In this document: one piece after another, positions 1 to 8,082 of the stretch | Numbering within the stretch: position 1 is the stretch's first letter | Layout of the letters: every line of letters begins with the position of its first letter | From: Methanobacteriota archaeon | Lineage (GTDB): Archaea > Thermoplasmatota > Poseidoniia > Poseidoniales > Thalassarchaeaceae | Direction of reading: 5' to 3' | NCBI GenBank assembly: GCA_002719615.1 | Contig: PBHZ01000004.1 | Span: forward strand, 20,799-35,893 | DNA length: 15,095 nt | Made by a program: the position numbers and the translations under genes | The notes under the pieces: generated by a model | Told to the model about the DNA's origin: nothing | Databases searched by the model: none | Seen by the model: the letters and a program-made list of their open reading frames with translations, nothing else

Positions 1-374
1 GGATCTACCCAACCATATGGATCACTGGTAAATGGGGCCTGTGTAAAATCTCGAGTATTTTCCCAAGAAAGTCCGTGATCACAAGACCTCATGGGCAACT
101 CCATTGCAATAAAAAAGATACATCCACTTGAAGTAATACCAATACTAGGTTCTGGGCCATCTTCACCAACATTACTGAAAATGAAATCAAAAGGCATTTC
201 AAGAATACTCTCATAGAGCGCAATGTCTACGGGCATACCCATGGAATCTGTAACAAATTCACCTTCTATTCTTGAGGGTTCATCGGAAAAAAAGGAATTA
301 TTAGAAGACTGAAGACATCCTGACAGAGGAAGGGATATCATCATTAACCCAATAATCGAAGCGACGTATTTCAT
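1..374 (-). CDS. Secreted lipoprotein with sialidase-type Asp-box (3' truncated by window edge)
   Basis: The frame is open from an ATG at 374 to the left edge, giving 124 codons with the C-terminus missing. Residues 1-20 form a lipoprotein signal peptide: MKY, a hydrophobic stretch, then the lipobox LSGC with Cys20 as the predicted lipidated residue. A low-complexity Ser/Asn/Asp linker follows. Residues 97-104 read SCDHGLSW, which matches the Asp-box (SxDxGxxW) of sialidase/BNR beta-propellers, and the fragment ends with SDPYGWVD, as in exo-alpha-sialidase-like propellers. The protein is therefore probably anchored outside the membrane with a beta-propeller domain. Whether it is a glycosidase or only a binding or structural propeller cannot be told from one blade. 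The start is supported by a GGAGAG ribosome binding site 3 bases upstream. The gene is well separated from its neighbours. Confidence 0.75.
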   Translation of the reverse strand, partial: MKYVASIIGLMMISLPLSGCLQSSNNSFFSDEPSRIEGEFVTDSMGMPVDIALYESILEMPFDFIFSNVGEDGPEPSIGITSSGCIFFIAMELPMRSCDHGLSWENTRDFTQAPFTSDPYGWVD

Positions 375-377
375 ATT

Positions 378-383
378 CTCTCC
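378..383 (-). promoter_or_regulatory. Ribosome binding site of the Asp-box lipoprotein
   Basis: On the minus strand GGAGAG lies 3 bases before the ATG at 374. It fixes the start that gives a complete lipoprotein signal peptide. Confidence 0.6.
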
Positions 384-442
384 GCACGACTAATAGGAGA
401 TTATACTATCCATCAAGGATTTAGAAATTTTTTAAATCAAGC

Positions 443-541
443 TTACTCACTTTTGGTCATAAAAAAATCAGATTTGATTTGTTTCTCAAGCCTCATCCAA
501 AGTTTATCGGTATCTGTCATCTTCTCACTCATTAATAACAT
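443..541 (-). CDS. Possible small ORF (29-32 residues), function unknown
   Basis: A short minus-strand frame runs from ATG at 541 (or in-frame ATGs at 532 and 520) to TAA at 443. It lies in the gap between the giant membrane protein gene and the Asp-box lipoprotein gene. The predicted peptide is charged and amphipathic and includes MTDTDKLWMRLEKQIKSDFF, a composition that looks more like protein than like translated AT-rich spacer. A strong TATA-like box (TTTATATC, 561-554) would place transcription start near 531, so the ATG at 532 could be used leaderless. No ribosome binding site is visible. It may be a real small protein or a leader peptide ahead of the lipoprotein gene. It could also be chance. 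I recognise no family. Confidence 0.3.
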   Translation of the reverse strand: MLLMSEKMTDTDKLWMRLEKQIKSDFFMTKSE

Positions 542-553
542 GATAAAAGTTTA

Positions 554-561
554 GATATAAA
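554..561 (-). promoter_or_regulatory. TATA-like box upstream of the small ORF
   Basis: Read on the minus strand the sequence is TTTATATC, close to the archaeal TATA consensus. Its centre is about 26 bases before the ATG at 532, the spacing expected for a leaderless archaeal transcript. It could instead drive a transcript with a long leader for the lipoprotein that starts at 374. Confidence 0.4.
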
Positions 562-612
562 GGGTCGTTTAATTGATATTATACAAGTAAACTAGAATAA
601 ATATATATTTTT

Positions 613-3600
613 TTAAATTCTTTCCCATTCTAGTAATAGTTGACCGTTGGAATTTATTCTCAAAACAGGAGACCATAAAGAAGGATCAAATGATTTATAT
701 GCATCTTCGATATTACTTTCCATCTTTTCAATTAATACCCTGTCTAGTTTTATACTAAAATTAGATTTGTCAGAATAAAATAATGAATCGGAAATAATAT
801 TTTCTTCTATAACTTGCTTAGCTAATTTGATCGTATTGGAATCAGCAGGAACTGAAATAGTAGAATGTTTATCTGGTGGAGAAGTCTTAGTGGCATCATT
901 ATTAATTTTAGAAGGTAATCCCACTTTTGACATAATTGGTTGTTCGCCCTCTATAGTACTACCTATCCCTAAGCCTCCTCTGGAAGAATACAATACAGCT
1001 TGTCCAATTAGTGTTAATGCCGCTAAGAATAATGACAAAACTAAAATTAGTCCTTCAAATTCAACACCGAAAGATATTATTCCTGACGGTAGACCAATTA
1101 GTCCAAATATTCTCCTCCAACCTTGATCTCTCTTAAATCCTAAAATCATATGATGGGCAGATGTAAAAATTAATACTACTTCAAACAAATAATCCTGAGA
1201 TATTGAATCTGAAAAGGGAATAATGAATGAAATTGTCAACAAGGAACCAATTAACCCTAAATTATATTGATAGTCAAAGATATAAGCATCTATTATTTCT
1301 TCTTTCATATCATTTTCTTTAAATTTAGTTTCTGGAAATGGATTATATTCAGCCCATGAACAATATATCATGTACAATCCATACGTAAGTGGCAACAGTG
1401 AAATATATCCGAAATCTACCCCATCCAATGCAAGTGTCAGAGTAAATGTTTGAAGTATAATAGAACAATGGAATAGCCAAGGTCGGTTATTTTTGAAAGT
1501 ATCAAGAGTAATTAGCAAACTTGTCAAAAATGGTAGAAAATCACTGATACCATCGGGTACCAATAAAAAGCAATATGCCATTATTCTTGATGTTGGAGCT
1601 AAATATCGTAATTCGTCAAGAGAAAAGAACTCTTTGGCATTAATATACAACATTCCATTTTTTATCAATAAATACTGTATTAAACCAATAATACCTGCTA
1701 CAAATGTTGCATATTCTAATGGGTAAATACTAGGTGAATCTATCAATTCTAACAGATTTAGGATTGCCCAATACGTCGCGATAGGCGTTACCCAAAACCA
1801 ATGTAATAATCCATACTTCCACGATCCATAAGTGAGTAAAGATACAATAAATATTGGGGCCAATTTTTCATCGGGGAGTAAAAAGGAAAGCCCCAACAAT
1901 GTAGCAATTAAAGGTCCAAAAAATTGCTCTGGACCATATCTTGATCCTTCTGGTCGTTGTTTTTCCTTAGAAATATTGAATAAAATCATCAGAGGTATTG
2001 ATAACAATAGCAAAGAAACCCAACGAGGTGTATCAAAAATTAATAAATTCGAAAATTCGCCTAGATATGGTATACTTCCTAAAGAATACCAAAGTATTGA
2101 ATTGTCAGAATAATTATTTCCAAATATAGTTGAATATATGATTGCAAAAAAGGGCGATAAAAGAAGAATTGGAGTGGAAACATGTTTAGTTGCCCTATAA
2201 ATAGCTAGAGAAAAAATTGGTACAGCAAGCAATCCTCCAGAAATATCAGTTAATCCAATAAATAAAAGGGTGAGTAAAGTAAGTGTACCAAAATTTCTGG
2301 CACCTTGAGATAAATCATATATTCTTTTTAGTCTTAAATTAACGATCAATGGTGCAGATAATATCAATAAGTCATGCAATACTAAAGAGAGAATATTTGC
2401 ATCTTCCAATAGCATAATGATTGAGGATATCGCAGCAATAGGGAGTAAATATGCAATCCCAAATAATCTTTCAAGAGGTGTGGACTTTCTCATTGCACCC
2501 GCTTCAACTGCGAGTAAAGTAGAAGATGAGGCCACGCCTATCAATACTAATAATATAATTCTATCAGAGTTATTTGTATTTTCTGAAATACTTTCTGCAA
2601 TAAAAATAAATAATAATATTATTACAGAAGCAAATTCAGGTCTTAAAACTAAATTTTCAGAAGGTTTTCTATAGATATTGATGATTGACAATATGATTAA
2701 TGCAATAACCAATGAAAAGGGTCTTATATTGTAAATTTCGAATTCAGGTATAGTTCTTAGTGAAACTATAATTATTGGCAGAAGTAGAAAAATTGCATAA
2801 GCATTTTTATCGATTAAAGATTGGAAATTTTTATCCCTTGATTTACTAAATTGATAAAATTGAATCATCGCGGAAATAAATATAAATAACAAAAATATTG
2901 TATTTGTAGGAGTTATAGGATTGAATGAAGCAACCAATATCACTATAGAAGGTACATAATTACTAAATCTTCCTCGGCTTTGTCCCCAAAAACCCATTGC
3001 GAGAATTATTGGAAAAAGAATGAACATGGAGCCAGTAGTTGCATCTAGTGAATAATTACCGATACTAAAAAAATTCATTTCATTTTCTGAACTAATTACA
3101 ATTGTAATCCACCAAGCAAAAACTGTAGCAGCATAAGTTGATCTTACAACCCAATCTCTTGCTTGTTCTCTAGTTTCTAAATAGATAAAGGCAATTATTC
3201 CCACAAACCATCCAATTAATGCTGCCTCGGAAGATAGGAGGATTAGAGCCAATGGAAGTGCTATTGGCATCGCAGGAGTTCTCAGCATTGCCGTAGGTGC
3301 AAACCAACCAATCAATAATGACATCCATAACCAAAAAGTTAGACCAAATGGCTCGGAGCTTTCTATTAGCCCTGTAAAAACATATGGGGTTTCATTACCA
3401 GCAGCAATAATTTGTGCGAATAATATACCGACCACTACGACTCCCGAGCCTCTTTCTATCATTTGTTGGGATAAGCTTCTATCTGTAGCAGTAATTCCTA
3501 TTATTATCACAAATGGTACCAATAAGCTCATGTGTCCAATATCATTAATTCCTAATAACAATGGTAAAATTACTGCTAGTCCGCATGATAATAGATACAA

Positions 3601-4236
3601 CACTGAACGATTGAGGCGAAGAGATGCAATAATCGAGCTTGCCATTAACAAAATGAAAGAAAGGGTGAGGAAGATATCGAGATTATTGTTAGAATAATCC
3701 ATCCAAATTGAAATTGCACTAAATGCTAGGCTTACTGGTGCTAATATAACTACAGTTCTTGGAAGCGTACCTAATGAGTGTCTAAGAATCATTGCTATGC
3801 TGAATTCCATAACTAAAATTAAAGAAACAGTCTGAAGTAGAGATAGCCAAACTGGCATCCATATTGGATCTTCTTGGACTGTAATCCACGTATTTTCCCG
3901 CCCCATATAAAAAACTAAAAATCTTGAAAGCCAAATTGCAGAAAGTGACCCCATTAAAATTGCTGTAGCAGAAGAATATTCCTCTATAGCATTTTCATCT
4001 CTCTCTTGACCCTTAGTTTTTCTGAACCATTCATGAAGAATGGCACATGATAAAGCTATCATTCCTGTAACAATTCCCAGAGTTAGGTATGCATAATCAC
4101 TAGATACATTTACTACTGTCACATAATAAATAGCATATGCCAATAAAAAACCTCCAGCTGCCAAGGAAGCATAGAAACCATATAGTGAAGTATCCATTTC
4201 TGAATTCAAAATAGTTTTATCGGGATATTCTTGCAT
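613..4236 (-). CDS. Giant polytopic membrane protein (about 35 membrane segments), unknown function
   Basis: This 1207-residue protein is almost entirely hydrophobic. By eye I count roughly 35-38 membrane-spanning segments from residue about 18 to 1082, separated by very short loops. A soluble tail of about 125 residues follows: a Gly/Ser linker, a Thr/Ser/Pro-rich stretch, then a charged helical segment ending near LLLEWERI. I see no ATP-binding, catalytic or cofactor motif and no large ectodomain. The helix density recalls bacterial DUF2339-type membrane proteins and multi-module transporters, but I cannot claim homology. The first ATG is used; a second in-frame Met at residue 14 still precedes the first membrane segment. 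No ribosome binding site is seen, so translation may be leaderless. It is divergent from a small zinc-ribbon gene with 99 bases between starts. The many rare-looking AT-rich codons reflect the Ile/Leu/Phe/Asn content. Confidence 0.85.
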   Translation of the reverse strand: MQEYPDKTILNSEMDTSLYGFYASLAAGGFLLAYAIYYVTVVNVSSDYAYLTLGIVTGMIALSCAILHEWFRKTKGQERDENAIEEYSSATAILMGSLSAIWLSRFLVFYMGRENTWITVQEDPIWMPVWLSLLQTVSLILVMEFSIAMILRHSLGTLPRTVVILAPVSLAFSAISIWMDYSNNNLDIFLTLSFILLMASSIIASLRLNRSVLYLLSCGLAVILPLLLGINDIGHMSLLVPFVIIIGITATDRSLSQQMIERGSGVVVVGILFAQIIAAGNETPYVFTGLIESSEPFGLTFWLWMSLLIGWFAPTAMLRTPAMPIALPLALILLSSEAALIGWFVGIIAFIYLETREQARDWVVRSTYAATVFAWWITIVISSENEMNFFSIGNYSLDATTGSMFILFPIILAMGFWGQSRGRFSNYVPSIVILVASFNPITPTNTIFLLFIFISAMIQFYQFSKSRDKNFQSLIDKNAYAIFLLLPIIIVSLRTIPEFEIYNIRPFSLVIALIILSIINIYRKPSENLVLRPEFASVIILLFIFIAESISENTNNSDRIILLVLIGVASSSTLLAVEAGAMRKSTPLERLFGIAYLLPIAAISSIIMLLEDANILSLVLHDLLILSAPLIVNLRLKRIYDLSQGARNFGTLTLLTLLFIGLTDISGGLLAVPIFSLAIYRATKHVSTPILLLSPFFAIIYSTIFGNNYSDNSILWYSLGSIPYLGEFSNLLIFDTPRWVSLLLLSIPLMILFNISKEKQRPEGSRYGPEQFFGPLIATLLGLSFLLPDEKLAPIFIVSLLTYGSWKYGLLHWFWVTPIATYWAILNLLELIDSPSIYPLEYATFVAGIIGLIQYLLIKNGMLYINAKEFFSLDELRYLAPTSRIMAYCFLLVPDGISDFLPFLTSLLITLDTFKNNRPWLFHCSIILQTFTLTLALDGVDFGYISLLPLTYGLYMIYCSWAEYNPFPETKFKENDMKEEIIDAYIFDYQYNLGLIGSLLTISFIIPFSDSISQDYLFEVVLIFTSAHHMILGFKRDQGWRRIFGLIGLPSGIISFGVEFEGLILVLSLFLAALTLIGQAVLYSSRGGLGIGSTIEGEQPIMSKVGLPSKINNDATKTSPPDKHSTISVPADSNTIKLAKQVIEENIISDSLFYSDKSNFSIKLDRVLIEKMESNIEDAYKSFDPSLWSPVLRINSNGQLLLEWERI

Positions 4237-4281
4237 AAACTATCTTTTACTGGGTTTGTTTTAGACTTGTCTACGTATTTG

Positions 4282-4293
4282 TAAAATATTTTA
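4282..4293. promoter_or_regulatory. Palindromic AT element in a divergent promoter region
   Basis: TAAAATATTTTA is a perfect 12-base palindrome in the 99-base gap between the giant membrane protein gene (minus) and the zinc-ribbon gene (plus). It lies 46-57 bases from the minus-strand start and 43-54 from the plus-strand start. It could be a TATA element for the minus gene or a dimeric regulator site. In such AT-rich DNA a chance palindrome is quite possible. A separate TTTATTAG at 4306-4313 is about 26 bases before the plus-strand ATG and is the better TATA candidate for that gene. Confidence 0.3.
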
Positions 4294-4335
4294 TTATTAC
4301 AACAATTTATTAGATAGATGAAGTATTAAGGCGAT

Positions 4336-4545
4336 ATGAACTTCGATGACAGAGGTAAGGGGAATGAGGTAATTGAGGTTTGCTCTAATTGTTTTAGTCC
4401 TCGAATAGCGCCTTACATGGGTTATGAGACAGGTAAAAGATTCATTTGTCAAGACTGCGATAGCATCAGCATGGTGACAATAGAATTTGAAAATATAGAA
4501 TCGTTAGTAAAATTTCTCAAGGAAAAGCGAAAAGAAGAGAACTAA
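4336..4545 (+). CDS. Small zinc-ribbon protein (69 residues)
   Basis: Two CxxC knuckles, Cys16-x-x-Cys19 and Cys38-x-x-Cys41, are spaced by 18 residues, the layout of a single zinc ribbon. A C-terminal charged helix (residues about 53-68, rich in Lys/Glu) follows. Proteins of this size and layout in archaea are often nucleic-acid or protein-binding adaptors, but no specific partner can be named. It has a low-complexity acidic/Gly start and no signal peptide, so it is cytoplasmic. A TTTATTAG element about 26 bases upstream suggests a leaderless transcript. A weak AAGG lies close to the ATG. It is divergent from the giant membrane protein gene and converges with the hydrolase-like lipoprotein gene. 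The CxxC pairs and the isolated plus-strand location argue that it is real. Confidence 0.7.
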   Translation: MNFDDRGKGNEVIEVCSNCFSPRIAPYMGYETGKRFICQDCDSISMVTIEFENIESLVKFLKEKRKEEN

Positions 4546-4571
4546 GAATTTAAAGATTCATAATGAAATTC
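4546..4571. terminator. Weak inverted repeat between two convergent genes
   Basis: GAATTT (4546-4551) and AAATTC (4566-4571) form 6-base arms around a 14-base loop. They lie directly after the zinc-ribbon stop and 17 bases before the stop of the convergent lipoprotein gene. The arms are all AT but for one G-C pair, so this is only a tentative bidirectional termination region. Confidence 0.2.
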
Positions 4572-4588
4572 TCTTAATATATATCTTT

Positions 4589-6688
4589 CTAACTCCAACT
4601 TAAATTATCAGGTGAAAATGTACAGTCCCCAAAACAAGTATCAGTAATATCTTGATGTTGGAGGAAATTAAACGCCATATCTCTGGCAATTTTTAATCCA
4701 CCGATGGCATTATGTGCCGGATGCGGTTCTTCTCCATATTCATTACCATCCGGTGCATGAACATATCCTCCATCAAAGAATACTCCTATGGAGCCTTGGT
4801 GGGTGTCATTAACTACATCAATTCCATATGGTAATATGGTTGAAGAATTCAAAATTGGCATATTGGCTGTTCTCATCATTCTAGATGATGAGATATTTGA
4901 TATTTGTAAATCAGCAATGGAAAATAATGTCATTAATTCGTATGGATCAACTTGGTCTAGATACCCTTCTTCCCTGAGAGAGAGAAAGGTATCCGCTTCT
5001 ACTGAGTCCCAAAGAGATTGCATTATAGATATTGCAACTGCCCTATCAAGTTGGCTTGCATATCCCCATTCACTCGCAAATATGAAATGGAAGCGATCAT
5101 ATTGAGTGCATCTTTCAATGATGTGTGAAAAGGAAGAACCCCCTGCCCATAAAACTCCGCGTTTAAGATCTGGAGAAAGCCCGATTATTGATGGCCCTCT
5201 AATAGCACCATTAGAGTAGCCAGTATATACCGGAGAAGAAACATCAACTAGAGAAGTACCATTGTGATATAATTCAGGTAAATCAGAGCAAACGCCCATA
5301 AAGGACTTAATCATAACTACTTGATTTATCATTGATTGTTCTAGTCTTTCTGCTTGATGTTGGAAATTTTCCATATTTAAAACCGCATATTCTATGCTTA
5401 AGGTATCATCACTTGCCCAACCATAGAAGCTAGTGCCTAGCATGGCTGCATTATTTTCATTAGCCCAGCCATATAATCCAGAAGTATCGCCTGTTCCTAA
5501 GAAGCCATGCCCCCATATTGTTAGATCAGCTGGTTTAGATATGGCAGTTTTTGGAATCAATAACCAAAATGGTATTTCTCTATTTTCAACAAAAACAGGA
5601 GTTCGATCTGTATCTGAGGTTCTTCTGATTAAAGTAGGAGGGTAAAACGATTCAGTGTATTGAGGTGCTGTAAAAGTCCCTGTAATCATCCAATGACTTC
5701 GATTTCCACTTTCATCCATGACTTCTTCGTTAGTCTCTACTGTACAATTTATTCCATTCTCACCTATTCTGTCTAAGGCATCATTTCTCATAGAAAGTAA
5801 TGGGCCTAAGATTGATTCTGTAGATGCGGTATTGAAAACCCATGCAGTTTGTAAAGAATTGATTGATCTGTCAGTATTTTCTGTAATCCATGAAAATAAT
5901 AAATTAAAATTGGATCTTCTTTCTTCGATATCAGGAGAATTAGTTATTACATTATCTCGTAAAGCCGCAAAACCGACAGGTGCATCGATTAGATTACCAT
6001 CTGAATCTTGAAGATTACTAAATAGAACTACATAGGACGTATTATGATCTAGCGCTTCAATGGTCCTTAAATGGATAATAGTTGGTTCACTAATATCAGA
6101 TCTGATATCTAATTCAGTCCAATGTGGAACTATTTCACCTGTGACTTGATTAATAATCATTGATGGGTGCCCTATTTCTAAGCTTTTTTCAATATTATAC
6201 TGGCCTGCCATCTCAGATACATCAGGTTCTGAATCAAATGCAGTCATTATCTGAGTATTTGGGCTAGCTCCATCTAATTGATTTATTATTGGAATATTAA
6301 TCTGACCGACAGTTCCTGATTTAGGAATTGTATTAGGAGAATATGAAATTCTTTTTCCTGTAACCGTAGAATCGTCTTCAACTAAAAATGCATCAGAAGG
6401 GAATGGTAGCATACAATGTATCGGATTAGTATTATCACAGCCATCTATATGAGGTATGGATAATAAATCAATAGAGTCGTCCTCTAAAAATTCACAACTA
6501 TCAGGTTCGGAAGTTGTAGCATTAGGATCAAAATTAATCGCTGAAGCATCCATGCACCCTGTGACTATGATATCATTTTGGACATCATCAACATCATTTT
6601 CATCAGAATCATTTCCTAGACAACCTGCGGAAATCATCATCATGATTATTATTAAGATAGTGGAAATTTGATTTTTTTTATACTTCAT
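4589..6688 (-). CDS. Lipoprotein with alpha/beta-hydrolase-like domain, probable secreted esterase/depolymerase-type enzyme
   Basis: Residues 1-23 are a lipoprotein signal peptide: Lys-rich start, Ile/Met-rich core, lipobox ISAGC with Cys23. An Asp/Asn-rich linker follows, then residues 44-67 match the GC-x-D-x-x-A-x-N-[FY]-[DN]-P-x-A...SCE motif found near the ends of many secreted proteins (here GCMDASAINFDPNATTSE, closing with Cys65). From about residue 83 (CDNTNPIHCMLPFPSDAF) begins an Ig-like/hydrolase region of a type seen in large secreted bacterial hydrolases. The hydrolase core holds a likely oxyanion motif WGHGF (His394-Gly395) and a nucleophile elbow GYSNG with Ser492. His657 or His659 in PHPAHN may be the catalytic base. 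The acid residue is not assigned. Substrate is unknown; lipase, esterase or polyester depolymerase are all open. The start is fixed by a GAGGT ribosome binding site 7 bases upstream. Confidence 0.75.
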   Translation of the reverse strand: MKYKKNQISTILIIIMMMISAGCLGNDSDENDVDDVQNDIIVTGCMDASAINFDPNATTSEPDSCEFLEDDSIDLLSIPHIDGCDNTNPIHCMLPFPSDAFLVEDDSTVTGKRISYSPNTIPKSGTVGQINIPIINQLDGASPNTQIMTAFDSEPDVSEMAGQYNIEKSLEIGHPSMIINQVTGEIVPHWTELDIRSDISEPTIIHLRTIEALDHNTSYVVLFSNLQDSDGNLIDAPVGFAALRDNVITNSPDIEERRSNFNLLFSWITENTDRSINSLQTAWVFNTASTESILGPLLSMRNDALDRIGENGINCTVETNEEVMDESGNRSHWMITGTFTAPQYTESFYPPTLIRRTSDTDRTPVFVENREIPFWLLIPKTAISKPADLTIWGHGFLGTGDTSGLYGWANENNAAMLGTSFYGWASDDTLSIEYAVLNMENFQHQAERLEQSMINQVVMIKSFMGVCSDLPELYHNGTSLVDVSSPVYTGYSNGAIRGPSIIGLSPDLKRGVLWAGGSSFSHIIERCTQYDRFHFIFASEWGYASQLDRAVAISIMQSLWDSVEADTFLSLREEGYLDQVDPYELMTLFSIADLQISNISSSRMMRTANMPILNSSTILPYGIDVVNDTHQGSIGVFFDGGYVHAPDGNEYGEEPHPAHNAIGGLKIARDMAFNFLQHQDITDTCFGDCTFSPDNLSWS

Positions 6689-6695
6689 TTACTTA

Positions 6696-6700
6696 ACCTC
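6696..6700 (-). promoter_or_regulatory. Ribosome binding site of the hydrolase-like lipoprotein
   Basis: GAGGT on the minus strand with 7 bases before the ATG at 6688. A TATA-like ATATTTATT lies about 80-90 bases upstream of the ATG, so this mRNA may have a leader of some 60 bases. Confidence 0.6.
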
Positions 6701-6796
6701 AGTTAGTGTAGTATTCCACACCGACCCAATGCGGTAATCAATTGGTTATGAAAGTCTTCATAGAAACAAACAATAAATATGTAATATGAGAATATT

Positions 6797-6803
6797 AAAA
6801 AAA
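6797..6803 (-). terminator. T-run after threonine synthase
   Basis: The minus strand has seven consecutive T residues starting 17 bases after the threonine synthase stop, with no stable hairpin before them. T-runs alone terminate archaeal RNA polymerase, so this is a plausible terminator that also separates the gene from the following lipoprotein. Confidence 0.4.
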
Positions 6804-6819
6804 TTACGTTGAAGGAATA

Positions 6820-8040
6820 TTATTTAAATTTAGATGAATCAAATACATCTTCTTTGTTCAATCTTTTTGTTACTTCTGGTAAGGGATATTTTAATCCCGT
6901 TGCGGTGTTGAAAAGTACTGTTTTGTCATTTTTATCCACTAACCCTTTTTCAATAGCTATTTCATACGCAGCAAAGGTTGCAGCCCCTTCGGGAGAAAGG
7001 AGAAATCCGTCTTTTTGTCCTATGTCGTCACAAACTTTAGTGATGTGCTCATCTGTGACTGCAATTGCAAAACCGCCCGATTCTTTAATCGCATCTAGAA
7101 TAAGAAAATCTCCTATTGCAGAGGAAACTCGAATTCCACTTGCTAATGTTTCAGCATTTTCCCAAAATTCTGCATGTCTCTTATCTTCATCCCATGCCTT
7201 TACAATTGGGGCACAACCTGTAGACTGGACTGCAACCATCCTTGGTAATTTACAATTTATCCATCCTAATTCAAGTAATTCATGAAAGGCTTTCCACATT
7301 CCAATTAAACCTGTTCCGCCCCCAGTGGGATAAAATATTACATCAGGCAAATTCCATCCTAATTGTTGAGCTAATTCAAGTCCCATGGTTTTTTTGCCTT
7401 CAATACGATATGGTTCTTTAAGCGTTGAAACAGCAAACCATCCTATCTCTTTTTTACCTTCATTAATTATTTTACCACAATCTCCTATTAATCCATTAAC
7501 TAAAAACGTATCAGCACCTTGTGCTAAAGTCTCTGAAGTGTTGATTACAGGTGTATTATCAGGACATAAGACCGTGGATTTAAGGCCGGCTCTTGCAGCA
7601 TATGCGGCTAAAGCCGAACCTGCATTCCCGTTAGTAGGTATAGCAAGATGTTTGAAGCCAAATTCTTTTGCCATTGAAACAGCCATAGCTAATCCTCTAG
7701 CCTTGAATGACCCTGTTGGTAGACGGGATTCATCTTTAACAACTACATTTCCATAGGGAACTTTCAGATGATCTAAACTACTTTTTAAGGTAATTAAAGG
7801 AGTTATGACCTCACCTAAGGAAATTTTATTTTCAGGATTAGAAACTGGTAATAATGGCGAATATTTCCAAAAACCTGGTTCAGAAGAAGTTTCTATATCT
7901 TCTCTATTAACTTCTTTTTTGATTTTCTCTAAGTCGTATTTAACCAACAAAGGTTTGCCGTTTGAAGATAAAGTATGTGGAATTCCCTTTTCAACTTTCT
8001 CTCCAGTAAAGGCGCATTCTAGATGAGTGACATAATTCAT
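6820..8040 (-). CDS. thrC: Threonine synthase (PLP-dependent)
   Basis: Threonine synthase converts O-phosphohomoserine to threonine and phosphate in the cytoplasm, the last step of threonine synthesis. The 406-residue length fits the family. The N-terminus (YVTHLEC and GKPLLVKYDL) is the typical threonine synthase start. The PLP lysine is Lys113 in RLPTGSFKARG. The TNGNAGSALAA segment (136-146) should hold the cofactor ring, PTGGGTG (238-244) the PLP phosphate, and NTATGLK (378-384) matches the family's TGxGLK motif, which favours threonine synthase over threonine dehydratase or cysteine synthase. The N-terminal zinc-ribbon cysteines seen in many homologues are absent apart from Cys9. No ribosome binding site is visible before the ATG; a TATA-like element (8083-8090) would give a leader of about 20 bases. 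No other threonine pathway gene is in the window. Confidence 0.85.
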   Translation of the reverse strand: MNYVTHLECAFTGEKVEKGIPHTLSSNGKPLLVKYDLEKIKKEVNREDIETSSEPGFWKYSPLLPVSNPENKISLGEVITPLITLKSSLDHLKVPYGNVVVKDESRLPTGSFKARGLAMAVSMAKEFGFKHLAIPTNGNAGSALAAYAARAGLKSTVLCPDNTPVINTSETLAQGADTFLVNGLIGDCGKIINEGKKEIGWFAVSTLKEPYRIEGKKTMGLELAQQLGWNLPDVIFYPTGGGTGLIGMWKAFHELLELGWINCKLPRMVAVQSTGCAPIVKAWDEDKRHAEFWENAETLASGIRVSSAIGDFLILDAIKESGGFAIAVTDEHITKVCDDIGQKDGFLLSPEGAATFAAYEIAIEKGLVDKNDKTVLFNTATGLKYPLPEVTKRLNKEDVFDSSKFK

Positions 8041-8082
8041 GATTTAGGTAGTATGTCTTCATTAATATTCTTTCTATGAACA

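Noticed and set aside
418..438. Inverted repeat GATTTA...TAAATC between the small ORF and the lipoprotein gene
   Set aside because: Six-base AT-rich arms with a 9-base loop are expected by chance in this composition; no T-run follows on the minus strand.
6726..6745. CCAAT...ATTGG inverted repeat upstream of the hydrolase-like lipoprotein
   Set aside because: The arms are only 5 bases around a 10-base loop, too weak to call an operator or riboswitch without conservation.
6809..7285. Plus-strand ORF of 158 codons antisense to threonine synthase
   Set aside because: It is the mirror frame of a conserved enzyme gene; its composition follows from the opposite strand and it has no start signal.
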